Of a stretch of DNA of 64,000 nucleotides, positions 1 through 9,294 are shown piece by piece. A program made the translations under genes and the position numbers. The stretch's first letter is position 1. Each line of letters begins with the position of its first letter. Source of the DNA: Syntrophus aciditrophicus SB (lineage in GTDB: Bacteria; Desulfobacterota; Syntrophia; Syntrophales; Syntrophaceae); contig NC_007759.1 in NCBI RefSeq assembly GCF_000013405.1, forward strand, positions 1,365,001-1,429,000, read 5' to 3'. Under the pieces are notes generated by a model. The model had not been told where the DNA came from, did not search any database, and saw only the letters and a list, made by a program, of their open reading frames with translations.

Positions 1-549
1 AGGAGAAACGTCCGCTTTGAAACCTATGCTGGAATCAGAATTCGAGGCGCTGTTCTTGACGAGTTAAGGGCAAGGGATTGGGTTCCAAGAGCTGTGCGCA
101 GCAGGGATAATGAAATTACGAAGGCTATTTCGTCGTTGCAGAAGATATTGAGAAGAGCGCCGGACGATCATGAAATATCGGAATATTTGGGACTGTCTAT
201 TGAAGAGTATTTTAAATTGCTGGATGATTCCCGTTGCATTTCACTGATCAGCAGCGAAGATTTACCCGGAGATTATCTGGATCGTTATTCCTGTTCCGAT
301 GTAATCAGGGCCGTCGAACAGGGCAGTGCTCTAGATTTAATCACGGACCATGAGTTCAGAATGCAACTGAAGAAAGCCATGGAGCTGCTGCCTGACAAAG
401 AGCGCCTGGTTTTGACATTATATTATTATGAGGAACTGACGATGAAGGAAATCGGTAAAGTTCTGGATTTAACGGAGTCGAGGGTATGTCAGCTTCATTC
501 TCAGGCCATTTTCCGCCTCAGGGCGGCGGTAAAGAAAATTAACTTGTAA
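1..549 (+). CDS. fliA: Flagellar sigma factor FliA (sigma-28), 5' end outside window
   Basis: The open frame runs from base 1, in frame with the stop at 547-549, so the gene begins before the window. The first visible residues read FETYAGIRIRGAVLDELR, the hallmark region 2 of FliA/WhiG-type sigma factors. A region-3 segment follows. Region 4 has a helix-turn-helix around LTMKEIGKVLDLTESRVCQ. FliA directs RNA polymerase to late flagellar promoters, and its anti-sigma factor FlgM is encoded downstream at 9770. Sigma-28 promoter matches are visible in this window before flgM, fliD, fliC and the 27.2-kb unit. The role is certain from family knowledge; the missing N-terminus cannot be judged. Confidence 0.95.
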   Translation, partial: RRNVRFETYAGIRIRGAVLDELRARDWVPRAVRSRDNEITKAISSLQKILRRAPDDHEISEYLGLSIEEYFKLLDDSRCISLISSEDLPGDYLDRYSCSDVIRAVEQGSALDLITDHEFRMQLKKAMELLPDKERLVLTLYYYEELTMKEIGKVLDLTESRVCQLHSQAIFRLRAAVKKINL

Positions 550-657
550 GGCTTTAAGACAAACTGAAAACAGGGTGCCGGGATTGAGAGTCGGGATTAA
601 TCAGAATAAGAGATAAGCGAAGTTTTTACCACGTGGCCATTCTATTGACGAGATACT

Positions 658-1236
658 ATGAAGAAGATTAAAAAAGACATTTCGGATTTCAGTCATCATG
701 AGAACGACAATTGTGGAGAAGATTATTCCACCGGAGAGTCAAATCGATCCGACTCGCTGTCTCAAGAGAAAAATTTCGGGAGCCGTTGGAAGAAATCAAA
801 AAAAAATGCAGTCGGTTATTGTTTAGCATTTGTTGCATTTTCTTCAGGCATTGCTTTTTTCCTGGTAGATTTCCATACATTGAAATTTAACAACGCTCCG
901 GTTGAGAATATCACACCTGTTCAGCAGCCCGTAAAGTGTAAATTCGCATCGTTGCAGGATTTTATTATCAATTTTAAAGACGGCGGCGGAAAGGAAAAAA
1001 TTTTTGTTTGTGCCTTGGCGCTGGAAATAAGCCCGGATCACAAACTTGCATTCAAAGACGATCATTTTGACATCAGGAAAATGATTTATAAAAAACTTTT
1101 AACCTGCAGCCGGGAGAATACTTCTTTTCTTCAGGATAGAAACCGGTTAAGGGATTTCCTTTTCGTTGAACTTAATCAGCAACTTGGGGGAAATATCGTT
1201 ACCGGAATCTATTTCACAAAATTTATGATTTTGTAA
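658..1236 (+). CDS. FliL-like flagellar basal-body-associated membrane protein
   Basis: This 192-residue protein has a charged cytoplasmic N-terminus (about 1-47), one membrane segment (about residues 50-70, AVGYCLAFVAFSSGIAFFLV) and a periplasmic domain. The periplasmic part has the FliL-like layout: a strand-rich stretch (LQDFIINFKDGGGKEKIFVCALALEI), a central DIRKMIYKKLL helix, and a final segment predicting formation of a strand (GIYFTKFMIL). FliL sits beside the stator and affects motor output. It lies 108 bp after fliA in the same direction, which supports a flagellar role. Similarity is by pattern only, so the name stays tentative. Confidence 0.6.
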   Translation: MKKIKKDISDFSHHENDNCGEDYSTGESNRSDSLSQEKNFGSRWKKSKKNAVGYCLAFVAFSSGIAFFLVDFHTLKFNNAPVENITPVQQPVKCKFASLQDFIINFKDGGGKEKIFVCALALEISPDHKLAFKDDHFDIRKMIYKKLLTCSRENTSFLQDRNRLRDFLFVELNQQLGGNIVTGIYFTKFMIL

Positions 1237-1301
1237 TATCTTTCTGTTTTTTTAACTGAGTATATCGGCATCGCTGAAGCGTCAGAGAGAGGAATTGATT
1301 G

Positions 1302-2090
1302 ATGAAGATTGCTGTAAGAACGAAAGAGTCTGCATACAAGGCTCTGGAAAGAGAATTTGAGTCAACGCTGGTAAATGAACTCATTCCCGGTATTCTGCAT
1401 AATTTCGCCAACCCCCTCAACGGAATCATGGGGCGTTCGAAACTGTTGCAAAGACGGATGAATGAGCATTTCAATAAAATTAAGGAATGTTGTCCGGATT
1501 TTGCCAGGGAAATCGTCGATGAGCAGGATAAATTGTCAACCGATGTGATCTCTATTTGCAAAGAATCCGATCGTTTTTTCTACTTGTTTCAGGATCTGGC
1601 ATCGAAGTTTTATGTTATCTCGGATAATAGGTTTGAGCGGATTAACTTAAAGAAACTCATCGAAAATGAACTTCGTTTTTTGGAATTTTACCTGGATTTC
1701 AAGCATGAAATAAAAAAAACGATCAAACTGACCAGCGATATGCCCTGGATATATGGGACTCAATCCGGTTATTCGCTATGTTTTTCCGCACTTTTAAGAA
1801 GCAGCATGTACAGAATGAAGAAAAGTGAAACAAAAGAATTATCCATTATAACCGATTGCGATGAGAGAAATATTATGGTTGTTATTCAGGATACCGGGGC
1901 AAAGATGATCGTCAATACGGATTCTGCAACTGAAGGGGATAGCTTACTGTCCTGCAATGTTGATATGTCAAGTCTTGTGTGTGTCCAGCTTCTTTTCAAA
2001 GAATATAACGTGAAGAGTGTTTTTGAAGGCAAAACGGGGTGGAACAGGGTAACACTTCAAATTCCTGTAAATCGGGAATCATCGACCTGA
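1302..2090 (+). CDS. Sensor histidine kinase-like protein with degenerate ATPase domain
   Basis: I chose ATG 1302, preceded by GAGAGAGGA, rather than the TTG one codon upstream. There is no membrane segment, so the protein is soluble. An H-box-like stretch lies near residue 33 (ILHNFANPLNGIMGR), similar to the dimerisation helix of histidine kinases. The C-terminal half has the size of a HATPase domain and a DTGA motif resembling the G1 box. The usual N-box asparagine and a clear G2 glycine loop are not visible. It may be a degraded or divergent kinase acting with flagellar regulation, as suggested by its position between fliA and the rod genes. Its partner regulator is not adjacent. Confidence 0.55.
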   Translation: MKIAVRTKESAYKALEREFESTLVNELIPGILHNFANPLNGIMGRSKLLQRRMNEHFNKIKECCPDFAREIVDEQDKLSTDVISICKESDRFFYLFQDLASKFYVISDNRFERINLKKLIENELRFLEFYLDFKHEIKKTIKLTSDMPWIYGTQSGYSLCFSALLRSSMYRMKKSETKELSIITDCDERNIMVVIQDTGAKMIVNTDSATEGDSLLSCNVDMSSLVCVQLLFKEYNVKSVFEGKTGWNRVTLQIPVNRESST

Positions 2091-2176
2091 GATCGATAAG
2101 AGAAAAAGAACGCTTTATGGATTGTGCGGGATTTCCACCTTCTTACTTCAGATAATTTGACTGAGGGAACATTCTC

Positions 2177-2500
2177 ATGGTCAGGCCCATCGACGTCCAG
2201 CAGGTAATCCTGCAGACCAGTGCAATAGAAAAAGTTCAACAGGTACAGCAGAAACAATTCGGTGTTCAGCAGGAATATATCGGCATACAGCTCAAAGAAG
2301 AAAAAAGCCTTGCAGAAGAAAAGGTTCAGGATGCTTCCGAGACGGAAAAATCAGAAATCAGGGATAGAGAAAACGATAAAAAAAGGCAATCCACCAAGCA
2401 TGGAATGAGAAGGTCTGAGAAACCTGATGGAGAGAGAAGGGAAGTTGAGGAGAATAGCGGAGCCAATGCGATGGGGAGATTTATCGATATCAAGGTCTGA
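2177..2500 (+). CDS. Small hydrophilic protein of unknown function in flagellar operon
   Basis: The 107-residue product is rich in Gln, Glu, Lys and Arg, with a Gln-rich N-terminal third (around KVQQVQQKQFGVQQ) and a strongly charged middle likely to be disordered or helical. It ends in RFIDIKV. I recognise no domain. The gene is co-directional with the flanking flagellar genes and 20 bp upstream of the next one, so it is probably co-transcribed. A role in flagellar assembly is inferred from position only. Confidence 0.55.
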   Translation: MVRPIDVQQVILQTSAIEKVQQVQQKQFGVQQEYIGIQLKEEKSLAEEKVQDASETEKSEIRDRENDKKRQSTKHGMRRSEKPDGERREVEENSGANAMGRFIDIKV

Positions 2501-2520
2501 AATCAGGATAAAAAACAACG

Positions 2521-3003
2521 ATGAATATTAATGGTTTGTTGGTTTTTCAGATGATAACAGATGTTCTGATCTGTATTGGAATTTTATTCTTACTGATCAG
2601 GTTTCGAAAAATATTCAACCCGCTATCAGTAGAGTTCAGTGAAAAAAAGGCTCAAGAATTCTGCAGATTATTAGAGGAATCCAGGGAAGATGCCGGTAAA
2701 TTTCTGAAGAAATTGGATAAAGAGAAGAGGGAATTGAACACCCTTGCCGTTGCCCTTGATGAAAAAGAAAAAAAACTGAATGATCTGATCAGAAAATCAA
2801 ATGGTTATCCCGTTATGTCAAATTCAGATAAAGCGGTTTCGGATATTGCCGAAAGTACAGGATCCTTTTTCGGGGAAACACAGGAACATGTTTTGAGTCT
2901 GGCCCGGCAAGGTCTGGATGAAGAACAAATCGCTCATCAATCAGGACTGCCCGAAGGTGAAGTTGATCTGATTCTCAACCTCGCCCGAGAGAAAAGTTCA
3001 TGA
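2521..3003 (+). CDS. Membrane-anchored coiled-coil protein of flagellar operon
   Basis: An N-terminal membrane segment (about residues 7-26, LLVFQMITDVLICIGILFLL) is followed by a coiled-coil-like charged region (about 45-95). A C-terminal helix-turn-helix-like stretch reads VLSLARQGLDEEQIAHQSGL then PEGEVDLILNLARE. This architecture matches the DUF2802/DUF6115-type proteins seen in bacterial flagellar and pilus operons; that assignment is from memory and not tested. The stop overlaps the next gene's start by four bases (ATGA), indicating translational coupling. Confidence 0.6.
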   Translation: MNINGLLVFQMITDVLICIGILFLLIRFRKIFNPLSVEFSEKKAQEFCRLLEESREDAGKFLKKLDKEKRELNTLAVALDEKEKKLNDLIRKSNGYPVMSNSDKAVSDIAESTGSFFGETQEHVLSLARQGLDEEQIAHQSGLPEGEVDLILNLAREKSS

Positions 3004-4175
3004 TAACGTCGCATACAATGGAAATATCGCCTAATGTCCCAACTGCATTTTCCAATCCTGTTCAGGTTATCAAAAATCCTGCCGATATCTCATCCTTCCG
3101 CCTCGGGGATGTGGTGCAGGCACTGGTTCTGGAGAAGCTGAGCAGTAAAGAAGTGCTGCTCGCTGTAAAGGAATCTGAAATTGCTGCTCAATCAGCTCTT
3201 CCATTGAACGTGGGAGATCGTCTGCTTCTTCAGGTTGCAAAAACTCACCCCATGATAGTTCTTAAACTCATCATTCCGGATGATTCGGAAACGCTTGAAT
3301 TTCGAAATAATTTAGTCCTGTTTCGGTCATTCCCCGAAGGGTTGTTTAATGTGGTGAAAAATGGTCTTGAGATATTTCAGGGGAATATACAACCAGTTTA
3401 TCAATTTCTCAATCAAGCGGACATCGATGCCTTTCTTAAAATTCTCAATACTCTCATTTATTCTGAGAAAAGCCTGACGAGCCCTCTTTTTTTAAAAGAG
3501 TTTATTATGAATATCGGTTACTTGATGGAAAAAAACCTCAAGAAGTCTCTTGATCGGACACATGAAAAAGGAAATGACTTAAAGAAAGGGGTGGACAAAA
3601 ATATTAAAAGCATTTTAGCCAGGCTTTCCTGCCAACTCCATCAGATTATGGATAACGCTATGGATTCGGATTTAGATCCCATGCTGTTGAAATCATTGAA
3701 GAGCCTGTCGGATTATACGGCTGATTCATTGAAAATGATTTATAATCAGCAAGTTGTAAATGTGTTCAGCCAGGAAGAGCAGCAGGGATATTATTTCCAG
3801 CTTCCGATTAAGTTCGCTGACAACCTGAGGATGGTGGATCTCTTTATCAGGTTGAACAACGCTAATAAGAAAAAAACGGGAATGGTTAAACAATTTCAAT
3901 TTGTTTTGTTTTTTAATATGGATCCATTGGGAGATCTTATTGTGGACGTCAGATATATGAATAAAAAAATATGGGGACTTTTTAAATGTGACCGATCCGA
4001 ATCACGTGATTTTCTTTCTGATTTTATAGAGACCTTGAATGAACGCCTTATTTTGTCGGGATATGGCCCAAATTCTTTCAACATCCAACTTTCCAGGGAT
4101 CTTTCGAGAGAAAGGTCTGACTATTTGAAAGATACCGTGATCTATTCAAAAAAGATCGTTAACTGCTTTGCCTGA
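3000..4175 (+). CDS. FliK-like flagellar hook-length control protein
   Basis: The 391-residue protein starts within the stop of the preceding gene. Its N-terminal part contains a beta-rich stretch (FRLGDVVQALVLEKL then LLAVKESEIAAQSALPLNVG). The C-terminal 110 residues show the alternating strands and final helices typical of the FliK C-terminal hook domain (YYFQLPIKF, then FQFVLFFNMDPLGDLIVDVR, then FLSDFIETLNERLILSGYG). FliK-type proteins measure hook length and switch export specificity through FlhB. An FlhB C-domain homologue is encoded immediately downstream. Assignment rests on pattern and position. Confidence 0.55.
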   Translation: MITSHTMEISPNVPTAFSNPVQVIKNPADISSFRLGDVVQALVLEKLSSKEVLLAVKESEIAAQSALPLNVGDRLLLQVAKTHPMIVLKLIIPDDSETLEFRNNLVLFRSFPEGLFNVVKNGLEIFQGNIQPVYQFLNQADIDAFLKILNTLIYSEKSLTSPLFLKEFIMNIGYLMEKNLKKSLDRTHEKGNDLKKGVDKNIKSILARLSCQLHQIMDNAMDSDLDPMLLKSLKSLSDYTADSLKMIYNQQVVNVFSQEEQQGYYFQLPIKFADNLRMVDLFIRLNNANKKKTGMVKQFQFVLFFNMDPLGDLIVDVRYMNKKIWGLFKCDRSESRDFLSDFIETLNERLILSGYGPNSFNIQLSRDLSRERSDYLKDTVIYSKKIVNCFA

Positions 4176-4264
4176 ATTGGCTGATGTGGCTGTGTTGAGG
4201 GAATGACATTCAAAACGATGAATTTAAGATAGTCGTGTGAAGAAGAACGGAGTAGAAGAGTAAA

Positions 4265-4543
4265 ATGAAAAAAGTACAACTTGCCGCAGCAATAAGATAT
4301 GATGGAACCGTTGATGTTGCGCCGAAAGTGACTGCCAAAGGGTGCGGGTTTGTTGCCGAGAAGATTATAGAACTGGCTCAGAAAAACAATATTCCCGTCA
4401 GGAATGATCCCGGCCTTGTGCAGATACTCTGCAGACTGGACATTGATGAACAGATTCCGGAGGATTTGTATAAAGCCGTAGCCGAAATCCTTGCCTATGT
4501 TTATTCCATCAACTCCAAGTTGAGTCAAAAAAAAGAGGTTTGA
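4265..4543 (+). CDS. FlhB cytoplasmic-domain homologue (FlhX/YlqH-like)
   Basis: The 92-residue product matches only the C-terminal cytoplasmic domain of the export-gate protein FlhB, without membrane helices. It shows AAAIRYDGTVDVAPKVTAKG, a KIIELAQKNNIPVRNDPGLV helix-turn segment and a final IPEDLYKAVAEILAYVY helix. The NPTH autocleavage motif of true FlhB is not present, as is usual in these short homologues. They are thought to support or substitute for the cleaved FlhB tail in substrate switching. Its place after a FliK-like gene fits that role. Confidence 0.8.
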   Translation: MKKVQLAAAIRYDGTVDVAPKVTAKGCGFVAEKIIELAQKNNIPVRNDPGLVQILCRLDIDEQIPEDLYKAVAEILAYVYSINSKLSQKKEV

Positions 4544-4979
4544 CAGCAGGGGAAATATTTTCCCGGATTTCTTCAGCCCACTCAGAAATTCCTTCATTGT
4601 TTGCCTATCGATCCCTTCGACAAGAAGGGTTGGCCTTCTTTTTCTGCCTTTGTCCATCCGCAACAGCAAAATATGCTCAGTTCTTCCGCAATGATATGAA
4701 TTCATTGTATATATTCGATAATATCCTGCAGATCGACTTCTCTTTATGCATGAGTTTTTTCTTCCATTAGTCGGCTGATAATCATGCTTTCTGAAAACAG
4801 GGTCAGATCATTCTGGTCAGAACAGGGATATCCTTTTTTGAACGTCAAATTCTTCTCTATAGTCAATTATGCTGTTATTTAAAAAGAATAGAAGAATAGC
4901 GAGAACCGGAAACTTATTCTAATGCCGGTTGGTATGCAAATTGAAATATCTAAATGAAAAAACCGCTGGAGCATATGGT
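4544..4979 (+). other. Intergenic region before flgF
   Basis: About 435 bp without a convincing gene. A 76-codon frame at 4540-4770 begins with TTG on top of the previous stop, is rich in Phe, Cys and Ser, and shows no family pattern. The stretch is AT-rich and may hold the promoter for flgF-flgL, but I found no clear sigma-54 or sigma-28 match. The flgF ribosome site (GGAG, about 4967) closes the region. Confidence 0.4.
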
Positions 4980-5696
4980 ATGAGGACTTATGGTATTGCA
5001 GATGTAGGAAACGCCTGTTTGAGAACAATGGCAAAACTCGACTGTTCAGCAAATAACATTGCCAATGTCAGCACACCTGGCTTCAAGGTAGAATTTTTAA
5101 ATTATTTGATGAGAGATTCAGGCCGCTCGTCGAACGACAAGGCGCCTTCGTATGATGAGTTGTTGACCAGGGATTATTCGTCAGGCGCCCTTCAGAGAAC
5201 GGACAATCCCCTGGAAGTTGCCCTCCTGGGAGAAGGGTTTTTCATTATCCAGACAGCGAAAGGAGTTGCTTATACAAGAAGGGGGGACTTTACGTTAAAT
5301 ATGAAACGAGAACTGGTCACAAAATCGGGTGATCCGGTCCTGGGTAAGACAGGAACAATCGTTTTGAATGGTGAAGATGTTCGCATCGATGAATCAGGTA
5401 ATGTCCATATAGGTGAAAATCAGGTAGGCCAGTTGAAAATCGTCAGCTTCAAAAACCCTGAGGTGTTGACTTCTTCGGGCGAGGGAATCTTCAGAGATGA
5501 AGGAAAGGGGATATTTCAGGAAAATTTTACACCGAAGGTCGTCTATGGATCTCTTGAACTTTCCAATGTCAGTGCAATAAAGGAAATGATTCAAATGATC
5601 GACCTGCAACGAACATTTGAAACTTATCAAAAGCTTATCCATTCCATTGATGAACAGGATAAACTTTCAGCAGGTAGAATCGGGAAAGTAGGATAA
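4980..5696 (+). CDS. flgF: Flagellar proximal rod protein FlgF
   Basis: I start at ATG 4980, preceded by GGAGCATATGGT; an upstream GTG/TTG extension lacks the family N-terminus. The sequence opens with a rod/hook family signature (LDCSANNIANVSTPGFK) and ends with the matching C-terminal helix (VSAIKEMIQMIDLQRTFETYQK). The central part carries LGEGFFIIQT and YTRRGDFTLN, typical of FlgF/FlgG. It builds part of the rod crossing the periplasm. FlgF rather than FlgG is assigned because the next gene is a better FlgG and the order flgF-flgG is standard. Confidence 0.88.
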   Translation: MRTYGIADVGNACLRTMAKLDCSANNIANVSTPGFKVEFLNYLMRDSGRSSNDKAPSYDELLTRDYSSGALQRTDNPLEVALLGEGFFIIQTAKGVAYTRRGDFTLNMKRELVTKSGDPVLGKTGTIVLNGEDVRIDESGNVHIGENQVGQLKIVSFKNPEVLTSSGEGIFRDEGKGIFQENFTPKVVYGSLELSNVSAIKEMIQMIDLQRTFETYQKLIHSIDEQDKLSAGRIGKVG

Positions 5697-5718
5697 ATAA
5701 TTTGCAGGAGGAATCGTA

Positions 5719-6501
5719 ATGATCAGATCGCTTTGGACGGCAGCGACAGGAATGCAGGCTCAGCAAGTTGAGCAGGATGTGGTGGCGAACAATCTGGCTA
5801 ATGTCAATACAGTGGGGTTCAAAAAATCCAGGGCGGACTTTCAGGATCTCATGTATCAATTGTCCACAAAAGCCGGTTCGGAAACTTCATCGGGAAATCA
5901 ACTGACAGTAGGCATAGAAATTGGGATGGGGGTCAAGCCAGTCGCTACTCAAAAGATTTTTTCACAGGGTGATTATCAGCAAACCGGCAATTCCTTTGAC
6001 TGGGCGATTGAAGGTGATGGTTTTTTTCAACTGGATGACAATGGTACAACGGTTTATACACGTGCAGGGAATTTCAAGGTCAACAGAGATGGTGTGCTAT
6101 GCAATACGGATGGCCTGCAATTGATCCCGGAGGTGAGCATTCCGCAGGATGCGGTAACCTTCACCCTGGACAGCGGGGGAACCTGGACTGCTGCCGATGA
6201 AAACGGCAATACTTTAGCGACTGGAAGAATTGAACTTGCGAAATTCATTAATCCGGCTGGGTTAAGCAGTATAGGGAGAAATCTTTTTGAAAAAACAGAA
6301 GGGTCAGGCGAGCCTTTAACGGGAAACCCGGGAGAAGATGGACTGGGAACTACATCACAGCGTTTTCTTGAAATGTCCAACGTGAACGTCATTGATGAGA
6401 TGGTTAAAATGATTGTTGGTCAGCGGGCGTATGAAATCAATTCGAAATCAATCGTGACAGCAGACAATATGCTGTCGATGATTAATAATTTGAAGAAATA
6501 A
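5719..6501 (+). CDS. flgG: Flagellar distal rod protein FlgG
   Basis: At 260 residues it is the normal length for FlgG. It begins MIRSLWTAATGMQAQQ and continues with VVANNLANVNTVGFKKSRAD, the characteristic FlgG N-terminus. The middle has IEGDGFFQL and YTRAGNFKVN. The C-terminal helix reads EMSNVNVIDEMVKMIVGQRA. A strong AGGAGG site lies 7 bases upstream. FlgG forms the distal rod that passes through the P and L rings, whose proteins FlgI and FlgH are encoded just downstream. Confidence 0.96.
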   Translation: MIRSLWTAATGMQAQQVEQDVVANNLANVNTVGFKKSRADFQDLMYQLSTKAGSETSSGNQLTVGIEIGMGVKPVATQKIFSQGDYQQTGNSFDWAIEGDGFFQLDDNGTTVYTRAGNFKVNRDGVLCNTDGLQLIPEVSIPQDAVTFTLDSGGTWTAADENGNTLATGRIELAKFINPAGLSSIGRNLFEKTEGSGEPLTGNPGEDGLGTTSQRFLEMSNVNVIDEMVKMIVGQRAYEINSKSIVTADNMLSMINNLKK

Positions 6502-6505
6502 GCCA

Positions 6506-7240
6506 ATGGCAAAGTCAAGTGGGATTTCAATTTTGGTATTTCTCGCGTGTTGTTTTATTTACGCGGGTGTATCGGGTAAAGAACTGCTTGCGTTCGAAGG
6601 AAGAACACTTAATGAATCTTTGATTAAAGCCGCCATTGTCGATCATGTCGAAAAACACATGACTTGGCCCAAGGGGTCGATAAGAATAACGTTTCCCAAT
6701 GGAGTTCCTGAAGTTACCCTTTCTCGGGAAGATTTCACTCTACATGTGAAAGAGAACAAAAGCGACGAATATATCGGCAACAGATTATATCAGGTTAAAA
6801 TCCGTCAGCGAAATAATTTTCTTAAACATATTTCCGTTCCGACACGGATTGAGGTTTGCAGGGATGTCGCATTGAGTGCTCGTCCCTTAGAACGGAACAG
6901 AAACATCTCAGAACATGATATCCTTATCGTAAAAAAGTGGTTCAGCCGATTGCCTCAGGATCTCCTTGCTGATCCGGAGCGGATTATAGGTAAAAGACTT
7001 CTTCGTTCGATAAAGGAGCGGTCTACATTTACGGCGAGTATGCTTCGCGAACCTATCCTGTTCAAAAAAGGTAAGGTTGTTAAAGTCATATGTGATAACG
7101 GTGTATTAAGCATAACAACGTTGGGGCTGGCTGAAGAGGAAGGAACCTTAGGAGCCACGGTAAAAATCAAAAATATTTCTTCCAATAAAATAATCCACGC
7201 AAAAGTCATTGGAAACTCAGTTGTCAAAGTCGAAATATAA
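6506..7240 (+). CDS. flgA: Flagella basal body P-ring formation chaperone FlgA
   Basis: The 244-residue protein has an N-terminal signal-like hydrophobic segment (about 7-24) and a C-terminal SAF/FlgA domain. In that domain R-P-L-E-R-N-R-N-I-S-E-H-D matches the usual arrangement RxIxxGxxI-xxxD, followed by GKRLLRSIKERSTFTASMLR and VKVICDNGVLSITTLGLAEE. FlgA is a periplasmic chaperone for P-ring assembly by FlgI. It starts four bases after flgG ends and precedes flgH and flgI, so the context agrees. Confidence 0.9.
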   Translation: MAKSSGISILVFLACCFIYAGVSGKELLAFEGRTLNESLIKAAIVDHVEKHMTWPKGSIRITFPNGVPEVTLSREDFTLHVKENKSDEYIGNRLYQVKIRQRNNFLKHISVPTRIEVCRDVALSARPLERNRNISEHDILIVKKWFSRLPQDLLADPERIIGKRLLRSIKERSTFTASMLREPILFKKGKVVKVICDNGVLSITTLGLAEEEGTLGATVKIKNISSNKIIHAKVIGNSVVKVEI

Positions 7241-7321
7241 AAACAGATGTGATGGATTTGGTCGGGTATGATGAAATCAAGGATGAATGATTGCTGATAT
7301 TTTGTGATGAAAGAAAAGGAC

Positions 7322-8020
7322 ATGAACATTTTAATTCAAAATAGATTGATTTTTTTGTTCCTGATTTTATGGCTTTGGACGGGTTGTGCAACAAAACCGG
7401 ATTTTACAGCCGGTGAACAGCCGTTAGATTTGACGGTTCGACCCGAAGCACTTCCCGTAAGGGGATCCATCTGGCCGGGTGAGAGTGCATCAAACATGCT
7501 GTTTGCGGATAAAAAAGCAAGATATATCAATGATATTGTGACCATTCTTATTAATGAAGCTTCACAGGGAGGCAATAAGGCAACAACCAATACAAGCCGG
7601 GATTCCGACTCTGCCGCAGGTATTGATGCCTTTTGGGGACTTGATCAATCGATTTTGAGTCGGAATGTGAATATGGGATCGAAAATAAAGATTGGGGGAT
7701 CCTCTTCTTCAACCCTAAAAGGAACGGGGAATACCACACGGGGCGGTCAGCTTAAAGGCACAGTTACGGCTCGGGTTGTCAGAGTGCTTGATAACGGAAA
7801 TCTCGTTATTGAAGGTAGACGGCAACTGACCATAAATGAAGAAGATCAGTATCTTATTATTTCAGGTATTATCAGGCCTGAAGATATTACTACGGAAAAT
7901 TGCATCTTTTCACAATACATCGCCGACGCAAGAATTGTCTATGCGGGCAAGGGAATTATCAATGACAAAATGAGGCCTGGTTGGGCTACAAGAATAGTCG
8001 ACTGGGTGTGGCCTTTTTAA
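7322..8020 (+). CDS. flgH: Flagellar L-ring lipoprotein FlgH
   Basis: With the ATG at 7322 the signal peptide ends in a lipobox (LWLWTGC, lipidated Cys about residue 22). Upstream starts at 7304 or 7307 add only five or six residues and have no better ribosome site. The mature domain shows the conserved FlgH pattern: [20 protein letters not shown], then [19 protein letters not shown], then a C-terminal [20 protein letters not shown] and [20 protein letters not shown]. FlgH forms the outer-membrane L ring, so the organism has a Gram-negative envelope. Confidence 0.95.
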
Positions 8021-8044
8021 GGAAATGACCGGAAGAGAGTTTAA

Positions 8045-9256
8045 ATGTCAATATTTAAATTAGGGAAATTTATGAAATATGGAATGCTGCTTAAAAAAAT
8101 ATTTCTGACAGGGATAATTGTTTTAGACCTTGTTTTTTTTGTTTCATACGGTTTTGCAGCAAGATTGAAAGATATTGCGTCTATCAGCGGGGTGAGAGAA
8201 AATCAGCTTATAGGCTATGGTTTGGTTGTCGGCTTAGCCGGTACGGGTGATGACGTCAAAAACGGTTTTACAAGCGAATCCCTATCCAACCTGCTGAACA
8301 GACAGGGCATATCCATGAAGAATAAAACGTTGAAAGCCGATAACATTGCCGCTGTTATGGTTACCTCATCATTGCCTGCATTCGCCAAAATAGGAGCGAG
8401 GATAGACGCTACGGTTTCATCTATTGGTGATGCGAAAAGCCTGCATGGTGGAACCCTTCTCATGACACCTCTAAGAGGTGTAGATGGAGAAATTTATGCC
8501 GTTGCCCAGGGTCCTGTTACCTTGGGCGGATACGCCGTGGGAGGGGCGAACAGCAGTACAGGGAAAAATCATGCAAGTGCTGGTCGTGTTTCAAGTGGGG
8601 TGTTGGTTGAGCGGGAATTAAAATATGATTTTGACCGACTCCGTTCCTTCACGCTTAATCTTTTACAACCTGATTTTACGACTTCGGCCTGTTTAGCCGA
8701 TGTGATGAACAAAACACTTGGACAACACGTTGAGGCAAAACAGGTTGATTCCTTTTCCGTTGATGTTCGAATGAAAGAAGCTACCGGAGGGAATTTGATG
8801 AACATCATTTCCATGATGGAAAATCTCGATGTTCCTGTCGATTCCAAGTCCGTTGTGGTCATGAATGAAAAAACAGGAACGGTCGTTATGGGTGAAAATG
8901 TCCGGATTTCAACTGTCGCTGTAGCCCATGGAAATTTAAGCATACAGATCAAAGAAGACATTCGGGTTTCTCAACCTCTTCCTTTTTCGCCACTGTCGTC
9001 TAAGGGAAATCAGCCTGCTATGGATAAAAAAACAGGGACAATTGTTGCGCCTGGAGGTCAGACGGTTGTGACTCTAGATACCACGGTGGGTATCGAAGAG
9101 GAGAAAAAACAAGTGATGGTTATCTCAAAGGGGGTGACCATTCAGGAAGTTGTAAAGGCATTGAATGCCTTGGGCGTGTCGCCTCGCGATCTTATTACTA
9201 TCATGCAGACCATAAAAGCAGCCGGCGCCCTGCAGGCAGAATTAAAAATTATATAA
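8045..9256 (+). CDS. flgI: Flagellar P-ring protein FlgI
   Basis: The product is FlgI-length (403 residues). A hydrophobic signal segment leads to the mature start ARLKDIASISGVRENQLIGY, which continues GLVVGLAGTGDD, a diagnostic FlgI sequence. Near the C-terminus are GGQTVVTLDTTVGIEEEKKQ and VQEVVKALNALGVSPRDLI-type sequences. An alternative ATG at 8072, with AGGGAAATTT before it, would remove nine residues and is equally plausible. FlgI polymerises around the rod in the peptidoglycan layer. Confidence 0.96.
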   Translation: MSIFKLGKFMKYGMLLKKIFLTGIIVLDLVFFVSYGFAARLKDIASISGVRENQLIGYGLVVGLAGTGDDVKNGFTSESLSNLLNRQGISMKNKTLKADNIAAVMVTSSLPAFAKIGARIDATVSSIGDAKSLHGGTLLMTPLRGVDGEIYAVAQGPVTLGGYAVGGANSSTGKNHASAGRVSSGVLVERELKYDFDRLRSFTLNLLQPDFTTSACLADVMNKTLGQHVEAKQVDSFSVDVRMKEATGGNLMNIISMMENLDVPVDSKSVVVMNEKTGTVVMGENVRISTVAVAHGNLSIQIKEDIRVSQPLPFSPLSSKGNQPAMDKKTGTIVAPGGQTVVTLDTTVGIEEEKKQVMVISKGVTIQEVVKALNALGVSPRDLITIMQTIKAAGALQAELKII

Positions 9257-9294
9257 GATACTGTTAAACAATTGAAGAATTGAAAGGTTCGAAA

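Noticed and set aside
4540-4770. 76-codon frame after the FlhB-domain gene
   Set aside because: TTG start on the preceding stop, no ribosome site and composition unlike a protein.
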